From: an uncultured Prevotella sp.
GTDB taxonomy: Bacteria; Bacteroidota; Bacteroidia; Bacteroidales; Bacteroidaceae
DNA: 12,118 bases
Direction of reading: 5' to 3'
NCBI GenBank assembly: GCA_905196835.1
Contig: CAJJWN010000064.1
Span: 1 to 12,118 of the forward strand
Both the position numbers and the translations under genes were made by a program. Below are positions 1 to 4,518 of the stretch, piece after piece. The notes beneath the pieces are model-generated. The model was not told the origin of the DNA and made no database searches. It saw only the letters and a program-made list of their open reading frames with translations. The stretch's first letter is position 1; each line of letters starts with the position of its first letter.

Positions 1-1
1 C

Positions 2-364
2 ATGGAAGAGCGTCTGTCTTCCGTGGAAGCCACCCTGCAACAGTTGGGGCCTGTGCAGGTTTTGCAGGAACGATTGTCCCAACTGGAAAACAACATTTAC
101 TCAACCAAAAACATGCTGACCTTTGACGAAGCCTGCCAATACCTCGGCGTGTCGGAAAGCCTGTTGTACAAACTGACCTCCACCAAGGACGTGCCGCATT
201 TCAAACCACGGGGCAAGATGTTGTATTTCTCCAAGGCGGAACTGGACGCATGGCTCAGCCAAAATCCGGTCAAGACCTTGCAGCAGGCTTCGCAGGAAGC
301 CGCCGAAGAAGCCCGAATGACACCTTACTTCAACCGGAAACGCTATGGAAAGAGAACGAAATGA
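2..364 (+). CDS. Excisionase-like helix-turn-helix DNA-binding protein
   Basis: This is a 120-residue protein with a MerR/excisionase-type winged helix-turn-helix at about residues 38-87 (MLTFDEACQYLGVSESLLYK, then a wing and a DAWL end). The layout is typical of the small helix-turn-helix proteins at the head of mobilisation and replication modules in Bacteroides mobile elements. Residues 1-35 are Leu/Gln/Glu-rich and probably form a coiled coil for dimerisation. The C-terminal tail is basic (NRKRYGKRTK). The ATG at base 2 is used, but the window begins one base earlier, so a longer N-terminus cannot be excluded. The gene overlaps the following ATPase gene by 20 nt in another frame, which suggests translational coupling. 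Likely roles are accessory DNA binding in excision or replication, or regulation of the module. The fold is fairly certain and the exact job is inference. Confidence 0.8.
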   Translation: MEERLSSVEATLQQLGPVQVLQERLSQLENNIYSTKNMLTFDEACQYLGVSESLLYKLTSTKDVPHFKPRGKMLYFSKAELDAWLSQNPVKTLQQASQEAAEEARMTPYFNRKRYGKRTK

Positions 365-1451
365 CGGCCATGCGCAAGAAACGACTGTAGAGGACAGCCG
401 CCTGTCCAAGATTCTCAACGACGCGCTTATCAAGGCCACGGACACTTACGAGAACCCGCCACAGATAATATGGGTGGACAACTCGACCATCGCCACCCTC
501 GGTAATTTCAGCGCATCGACGGGCAAGGCCAAGAGCCGCAAGACCTTCAACGTGTCCGCCATCGTAGCCGCTTCCCTGGCAGGCGGCAAGGTGCTGAACT
601 ACCGTGCCTGTCTGCCGGAGGGTAAGCGGAGAATCCTCTATGTGGATACCGAACAGAGCCGTTTCCACTGCCACAGCGTATTGGAACGCATCCTGAAACT
701 GGCCGGCCTGCCCACCACGATAGACAACGAAAACCTGGACTTCATCGGATTGCGCGAATACACCCCGGCCCTGCGGCTGCAACTCATTGACTACGCGCTG
801 CGCCGCGACAAGAGCTACGGGCTTGTTATTATCGACGGCATCCGCGACCTGATGTACGACATCAACAACGCCGGGGAGTCCGTGGAACTCATCAACAAGC
901 TGATGCAATGGTCGTCGCGTTACGACCTGCACATCCACTGTGTACTGCACCTGAACAAGGGCGATGACAACGTGCGCGGCCATATCGGCACCGAACTGAA
1001 CAACAAGGCGGAAACGGTGCTGGTCATCAGCAAGAGCGGGAACCATCCGGAAGTGAGCGAAGTCCGCTCCATGCACATCCGCGACAAGGACTTCATGCCG
1101 TTTGCCTTTCAGGTCAGCGAGGACGGGTTGCCGGAAACGGCCACGGGCTATACCTTCGAGGACGCTCCCAAGCGGAATGTGCGCACCAACTTCAGGGAAC
1201 TTCCGTTGGAGCAGCACCAAAAAGCGCTGGAGGCCGCTTTCAACGGAAAGCCGATAAAAGGATTCGAGAACGCCGTGCAGTCCCTGTGCGCCGGATATGC
1301 CTCCATCGGCTTCGAGCGCGGGCGCAGCGTCATGGTCAAACTGCTACAATACCTGACGGACGAACTGAAGCTGATTACCAAACACGACAAGTGCTTTTAT
1401 TACGGCGACACCGGAACCGAGGCCGGGCTGTTTGATGACAGAGGCACGTAA
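345..1451 (+). CDS. RecA/RepA-fold AAA ATPase (probable replicative helicase of the element)
   Basis: This 368-residue protein has a RecA-like NTPase core of the AAA_25/RepA helicase type. A non-classical P-loop lies at about residues 53-67 (GNFSASTGKAKSRKT), Walker B at 159-164 (GLVIID), and a conserved HLNKGDDNVRGHIG segment at about 202-215 resembles the H..KG...RG region of RepA-like hexameric helicases. The C-terminal 80 residues look like a separate helical or winged DNA-binding domain. It starts inside the upstream helix-turn-helix gene, at the only in-frame ATG near the family start. A primase-like gene follows after a repeat-bearing gap, so helicase and primase probably act together on the element's DNA, either in vegetative replication of the circular form or in complementary-strand synthesis. 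The ATPase assignment is strong. The helicase function is inferred from family resemblance and context. Confidence 0.8.
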   Translation: MERERNDGHAQETTVEDSRLSKILNDALIKATDTYENPPQIIWVDNSTIATLGNFSASTGKAKSRKTFNVSAIVAASLAGGKVLNYRACLPEGKRRILYVDTEQSRFHCHSVLERILKLAGLPTTIDNENLDFIGLREYTPALRLQLIDYALRRDKSYGLVIIDGIRDLMYDINNAGESVELINKLMQWSSRYDLHIHCVLHLNKGDDNVRGHIGTELNNKAETVLVISKSGNHPEVSEVRSMHIRDKDFMPFAFQVSEDGLPETATGYTFEDAPKRNVRTNFRELPLEQHQKALEAAFNGKPIKGFENAVQSLCAGYASIGFERGRSVMVKLLQYLTDELKLITKHDKCFYYGDTGTEAGLFDDRGT

Positions 1452-1454
1452 AGG

Positions 1455-1512
1455 CACTTCGGAAAACGCTTTTCTTTAGTCCGGGTATATATATAATAAG
1501 AACGAAGTAAAG
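1455..1512 (+). repeat. 58-bp imperfect direct repeat, copy 1
   Basis: This copy aligns without gaps to 1598-1655 with 46 of 58 identical bases (counted by eye). Its conserved blocks are CACTTC, CTTTAGTCCG, GTATATATA and ACGAAGTAAAG. Within the copy, CTTTTCTT (1469-1476) and AAGTAAAG (1505-1512) are inverted arms with one mismatch, around a TATATATATAATAA centre. It starts 4 bp after the ATPase stop codon. The function is unknown. Its place between a helicase-like and a primase-like gene suggests an iteron or control site. Confidence 0.75.
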
Positions 1513-1597
1513 TAACCGGGAGTGAACGGCAGCGCGGAAAGCAGGAATGTGCCGAAGCTTGCGCCGCCACGCCAACAGCTTGCGGCCAACGGAAAAA
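1513..1597. other. GC-rich 85-bp core between the paired repeats
   Basis: This segment is GC-rich although it is non-coding and lies between two AT-rich repeat copies. It contains a short internal direct repeat, AGCTTGCGCCGCC (from about 1557) and AGCTTGCGGCC (from about 1578). No ORF with an ordinary start crosses it. It may be part of a replication origin or a regulatory spacer, but nothing in the sequence decides this. Confidence 0.4.
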
Positions 1598-1655
1598 CAC
1601 TTCAGAAACCACTTTACTTTAGTCCGTGTATATATAATGGATATACGAAGTAAAG
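1598..1655 (+). repeat. 58-bp imperfect direct repeat, copy 2, with palindrome
   Basis: This is the second copy of the repeat at 1455-1512. Here the palindrome is perfect in its outer arms: CTTTACTT (1612-1619) against AAGTAAAG (1648-1655). An inner pair, GTATAT (1628-1633) against ATATAC (1641-1646), surrounds the loop ATAATGG. No T-run follows, so this is not a typical terminator. It ends 68 bp before the primase start codon. It could be a protein-binding site, an origin iteron or a leader structure. Confidence 0.75.
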
Positions 1656-1723
1656 CATTTCAAGAAAAGACGAAAGATATTTGGAACAAAAAAAATGGAT
1701 GACTGAAGAAATCAATAACAACA

Positions 1724-2605
1724 ATGAACATATCGGAAGCAAAGCGAATAAGAATTGTGGATTACCTGCGGCTTCTCGGCCACGAGCCAAGGAAGGTGCA
1801 AGGCTGCCAATACTGGTATCTTTCCCCTGTCAGGGAGGAAAAGACCCCCTCGTTCAAAGTGAACGACCGCAGGAACGAGTGGTATGATTTTGCCCTGGGC
1901 CAAGGCGGCGACCTCATTGACTTGGGAAAGCTGCTGTTTGACACCCCTTCCATAGAAGAGGTACTGCATAAGATAGAGGGACGGGCAACCGCCTGTCCGC
2001 GTGTCCGCCCATTCCTTCGCTCGCAGGAACGGATAAAGGACGAGATGAGGGAAATACGGGTGATGCCTCTCGAACACCAAGCCCTGCTGTCCTACCTCGT
2101 TTCCAGGCGCATCGACCTGCCTACCGGCAAGCAGTATTGCAGGGAAATCCACTATCATCTGCGAGGCTGCAACTATTTCGCCATCGCGTTTGCCAACCAG
2201 TCTGGCGGCTTTGAAGTGCGCAATCCCTATTTCAAGGGATGCCTGGGAGGAAAGGACATCACCGTAATCAGACATGGCATCCCTGGGACGCAAAGCCATT
2301 GCTGCGTGCTGGAGGGATTTATGGACTTCCTGTCCTATCTGACCTTGCAGGGCAAAGGCGACAAGACGGTCTGTCAGGAAATGCCATGCGACTTTGTGGT
2401 GTTGAACTCCGTCCACAACCTGAAAAAATGCCTGGAACGGCTGGACGGATACCAGCACATCCATTGCTACCTTGACAATGACCTGGCCGGACAAAAGACG
2501 GCCGAAACCATTACCGGACTGTATGGGGAACGGGTGACGGACGAGGCCGTCCGCTATGCAGGATACAAAGACTTGAACGACTACCTGCTTGGCAGAAGCC
2601 AATGA
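1724..2605 (+). CDS. Toprim-domain DNA primase-like protein
   Basis: This 293-residue protein resembles the CHC2/Toprim primases of Bacteroidetes mobile elements. The N-terminal domain keeps the primase pattern around residues 26-66 (WYLSPVREEKTPSFKV, then WYDFALGQGGDLIDL), but only one Cys (C28) lies in the region where the zinc finger should be, so the metal site appears lost. The Toprim domain covers about 190-285, with the catalytic Glu in VLEGFMDFL (E197) and an acidic DND motif at 251-253 (CYLDNDLAGQKTA). The ATG at 1724 is the first in frame after a TGA at 1700. The role would be primer synthesis on the element's DNA, working with the upstream helicase-like ATPase. A hairpin terminator follows 31 bp after the stop, closing this module. 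The family call is good; activity without zinc ligands is inferred from similar mobile-element primases. Confidence 0.83.
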   Translation: MNISEAKRIRIVDYLRLLGHEPRKVQGCQYWYLSPVREEKTPSFKVNDRRNEWYDFALGQGGDLIDLGKLLFDTPSIEEVLHKIEGRATACPRVRPFLRSQERIKDEMREIRVMPLEHQALLSYLVSRRIDLPTGKQYCREIHYHLRGCNYFAIAFANQSGGFEVRNPYFKGCLGGKDITVIRHGIPGTQSHCCVLEGFMDFLSYLTLQGKGDKTVCQEMPCDFVVLNSVHNLKKCLERLDGYQHIHCYLDNDLAGQKTAETITGLYGERVTDEAVRYAGYKDLNDYLLGRSQ

Positions 2606-2636
2606 ATACCCCAAAAACAAACATCATTTCCAGGAC

Positions 2637-2667
2637 AAGCCTTCCGTAAACGGAGGGCTTTTATTTT
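2637..2667 (+). terminator. Rho-independent terminator after the primase gene
   Basis: AAGCCTTCCG (2637-2646) pairs with CGGAGGGCTT (2651-2660) across a TAAA loop, with one G-T pair. The T-rich tract TTTTATTTT continues from the 3' arm. It lies 31 bp past the primase stop and separates the DNA-processing module from the transfer operon. Confidence 0.85.
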
Positions 2668-2887
2668 ACCCAGATTTGTCCTTTTGAGTATGATTTTATA
2701 GTATGATTTGAAGTGTAATTATAAATCGGGTTAAGAGAAAGAAGAAATATAGCCAAACATTCTTTTTTATCAAGTTTAGCCTGTTATTTTGCGCCTAAAA
2801 TTGGAATTGCTACAGTGCAACAAGATTCCTGTATGCTTTCCTAAGATTCATCTGCAAAATAATAATAATTAAAATCATACTTAAAAA
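2668..2887 (+). promoter_or_regulatory. AT-rich leader of the transfer operon with three copies of AGTATGATTT
   Basis: No gene is visible in these 220 bp between the terminator and the first transfer gene. The motif AGTATGATTT occurs as two adjacent 13-bp units (2687-2699 and 2700-2712) and once inverted (AAAATCATACT, 2871-2881), ending 6 bp before the ATG. Copy one and the inverted copy are complementary over 11 bp. A transfer-operon promoter is expected here. The best TAnnTTTG-like string is TTATTTTG (2784-2791, one mismatch), without a clear -33 partner, so its position is uncertain. The repeats could be operator sites for a regulator of transfer. Confidence 0.5.
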
Positions 2888-3343
2888 ATGAGTCCGTTTT
2901 TCATATTTGCCATCGTGCTGACCGTTGCCTACCTTATCTATTATACGGTAGTCATCCTCCATGACCTGTACGGCAAGAAAGGGGAAAAGAAGCCCGAAGC
3001 GGAAACCTTTGAAATCGACCCGTCCGAAGAGCCGGAGGAAAGCGTAGTGGTGAGCGAGAACGAAATGGGCTTCAGCGTGGGCAGCAATGATTACGAGGTG
3101 GACGTTGAAGAGCCATCACCCGGTGACGCTGAAGGCCGACAGGAGGGAGCAAAGGGCGAAAAGGCCGCCGACGAAAAGGTTTTGGAGAAAATAAAAGCCA
3201 AAGTGGAGCCGCATCTTGAGGAAGTCAATTCCAATATGTCCAACCCGTTCTACGACCAACAGCTTTATAAGCTGATGATGAGCGGCGGACGGATGGACGG
3301 TCGCCCCTGCATAGAAGCCATCCCTGTAAAGAACGAAATCTGA
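2888..3343 (+). CDS. Membrane-anchored acidic protein at the head of the tra operon
   Basis: This 151-residue protein has one N-terminal membrane segment (about residues 2-22, PFFIFAIVLTVAYLIYYTVVI) followed by a basic stop-transfer stretch. A long acidic, low-complexity linker rich in Glu, Pro and Asp covers about 35-100. A short, better-ordered C-terminus follows at about 108-151 (VNSNMSNPFYDQQLYKLMMS). It would be anchored in the inner membrane with its tail in the cytoplasm. In Bacteroidetes conjugation loci, small uncharacterised proteins, including the DUF4122 group, occupy this place just before TraE. Membership of that group is possible but I cannot confirm it. The next gene begins 9 bp after its stop, so the two are almost certainly co-transcribed. 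It may be an accessory part of the transfer machine; no enzymatic motif is visible. Confidence 0.72.
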   Translation: MSPFFIFAIVLTVAYLIYYTVVILHDLYGKKGEKKPEAETFEIDPSEEPEESVVVSENEMGFSVGSNDYEVDVEEPSPGDAEGRQEGAKGEKAADEKVLEKIKAKVEPHLEEVNSNMSNPFYDQQLYKLMMSGGRMDGRPCIEAIPVKNEI

Positions 3344-3352
3344 TGCCGGAGA

Positions 3353-3682
3353 ATGAACAGGACAAAGAACACCATAACGGTATTACTCGGAACGGCCATC
3401 CCCTTCGTGGCGTTTGCCAAGGGCGGCAGCGTGGATTACAGTTGGGGCGCGGACGCACTGGCGACCATGCACGACTATGTAATCACGCTGGCACTGTATG
3501 TCCTGTACCTGTGCTACGCCATCGCCGCCATCATGGCCGTCATTTCCGCCGTGCAAATATACATCAAGATGAACATGGGCGAGGACGGAGTGACCAAATC
3601 TATCGTGACGCTCATTGGGGCCTGCCTGTTCATCATCGGCGCATCCATCGTACTTCCGGCCTTTTTCGGCTACCGGATATAA
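3353..3682 (+). CDS. traE: TraE-type (DUF4134) conjugal transfer protein, first paralog
   Basis: This 109-residue protein has a cleavable signal-like N-terminus (residues 1-23, ending AFAKGG) and two hydrophobic helices at about 41-66 and 82-104, ending LPAFFGYRI. This small two-helix layout is the DUF4134/TraE family of Bacteroidetes conjugation systems. It is topologically like VirB2 pilins and probably fills a similar inner-membrane or pilus-subunit position. A second DUF4134 gene follows 49 bp later; over the last 54 residues of shared core (LCYAIA to FFG) the two match at 28 positions without gaps, counted by eye. The start at 3353 is preferred because it gives a normal signal sequence. 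The competing ATG at 3343 opens another frame with an Arg/His-rich product. The family call is strong and the pilin-like role is inference. Confidence 0.87.
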   Translation: MNRTKNTITVLLGTAIPFVAFAKGGSVDYSWGADALATMHDYVITLALYVLYLCYAIAAIMAVISAVQIYIKMNMGEDGVTKSIVTLIGACLFIIGASIVLPAFFGYRI

Positions 3683-3731
3683 AAGACAAGAGAGAACCCT
3701 AACATAAAAGTAACCATCAAATTTTAGAAGC

Positions 3732-4097
3732 ATGATTGAAAGATTGAAACAGAAAGTGAAAACGGCGCTCTTCTCCGAAAGGGCGAAGATGCTTTTCTTC
3801 ATGTTGCTGGTCGGCGTGACAGCCGCCGTGGCGCAGAACTCCGCAGGGGACTACACCGCAGGCACCAACGCCCTGACCACCGTGACGGAGGAAATCGCCA
3901 AGTACGTACCCATCGTGGTGAAGCTCTGCTACGCCATCGCCGGTGTGGTGGCCGTGGTCGGTGCCATTTCCGTGTACATCGCCATGAACAACGAGGAGCA
4001 GGACGTGAAAAAGAAAATCATGATGGTCGTAGGCGCCTGCATTTTCCTGATTGCGGCCGCCCAGGCATTGCCGCTGTTCTTCGGCATCACCACCTAA
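3732..4097 (+). CDS. traE: TraE-type (DUF4134) conjugal transfer protein, second paralog
   Basis: This 121-residue member of the DUF4134 family has a longer basic N-terminus (MIERLKQKVKTALF) before the signal-like helix (about 19-34, ending AAVAQ). The mature part has two membrane helices at about 57-84 and 95-117, joined by a charged loop (NNEEQDVKKK), and ends LPLFFGITT. The charged inter-helix loop differs most from the upstream paralog, while LCYAIA, GAC and the LP.FFG end are shared. It is followed 12 bp later by the TraF gene, so it occupies the canonical TraE position. Two pilin-like proteins in tandem may form a mixed structure or play different roles, such as major and minor subunits. 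That is inference. Confidence 0.88.
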   Translation: MIERLKQKVKTALFSERAKMLFFMLLVGVTAAVAQNSAGDYTAGTNALTTVTEEIAKYVPIVVKLCYAIAGVVAVVGAISVYIAMNNEEQDVKKKIMMVVGACIFLIAAAQALPLFFGITT

Positions 4098-4109
4098 ACG
4101 GTAGATTGG

Positions 4110-4406
4110 ATGGGAAACGGGAAAGAGCGTTTTCAGGACTACCCGGTATTCAAGGGGCTGCAACGGCCTCTTGAATTTCTGGGCCTCCAAGGACGCTACA
4201 TCTATTGGGCGGCGGGAATCGCGGGCGCGGCCATCGCGGGATTCATCGCAGGCTACTGCCTGGCCGGATTCGTCGTCGGGCTGGCCATCCTCGCCCTGCT
4301 TGCCTCGGCCGGGGCGGCACTCATCCTCTTCAAGCAACGGAAAGGGCTGCATACCAAGAAAGACGGCCGGGGCGTGTACATCTACGCCCGTTCCAAACAG
4401 ATATGA
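4110..4406 (+). CDS. traF: TraF-type (DUF4133) conjugal transfer membrane protein
   Basis: This 98-residue protein matches the DUF4133/TraF pattern of Bacteroidetes elements. A short N-terminal segment contains YPVFKGLQRPLEFLGLQGRY (about 11-30), two adjacent hydrophobic helices lie at about 31-50 and 52-72, and a basic C-terminal tail follows with KGLHTKKDGRGVYIY. By size, double helix and position just before the VirB4-like ATPase, it corresponds to VirB3 of type IV secretion systems, which sits in the inner membrane and contacts the ATPase. It follows the second TraE by 12 bp. A 112-nt gap with a strong hairpin separates it from TraG. Confidence 0.88.
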   Translation: MGNGKERFQDYPVFKGLQRPLEFLGLQGRYIYWAAGIAGAAIAGFIAGYCLAGFVVGLAILALLASAGAALILFKQRKGLHTKKDGRGVYIYARSKQI

Positions 4407-4465
4407 CACGCTAAAAAATACGACCGACGCGCCTGATGTGTGGCGTGAATGAGAATGTTGAACGC

Positions 4466-4497
4466 GGCAGGCTCCGTCCTTGCGGAGGGAGCCTGCC
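4466..4497 (+). terminator. Strong hairpin between traF and traG (attenuator or processing site)
   Basis: A perfect 10-bp GC-rich stem, GGCAGGCTCC (4466-4475) with GGAGCCTGCC (4488-4497), encloses the 12-nt loop GTCCTTGCGGAG, which can itself pair further (TCCG/CGGA). It lies 60 bp after the traF stop and 21 bp before the traG ATG. No T-run follows (ATTATTG), so full rho-independent termination is doubtful. Partial attenuation, an RNA-stability element or translational control of traG all fit. Confidence 0.6.
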
Positions 4498-4518
4498 ATT
4501 ATTGAATGGAACCGGAAC

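Noticed and set aside
330..1220. Long open frame (296 codons) opposite the ATPase gene
   Set aside because: It is antisense to a gene with clear Walker motifs. The product is His/Val/Gln-rich with no recognisable domain, as expected of a shadow of GC-rich codons.
1435..1479. Tiny frame MTEARKGTSENAFL overlapping the ATPase end, resembling the tail in repeat copy 2
   Set aside because: The likeness follows directly from the DNA repeat. The second copy has no start codon in frame and neither has coding support.
1712..2620. 302-codon open frame opposite the primase gene
   Set aside because: It covers almost exactly the same span as the Toprim gene, has no coherent motifs and would cross the terminator region.
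3343..3702. Open frame overlapping the first TraE gene, beginning at TGATG coupling
   Set aside because: The product is Arg/His-rich without hydrophobic segments, while the alternative frame gives a clean DUF4134 protein with a signal sequence.
4480..4518. TTG start giving a 13-residue longer TraG
   Set aside because: The codon lies in the loop of the strong hairpin. ATG 4519 gives the expected hydrophobic N-terminus.
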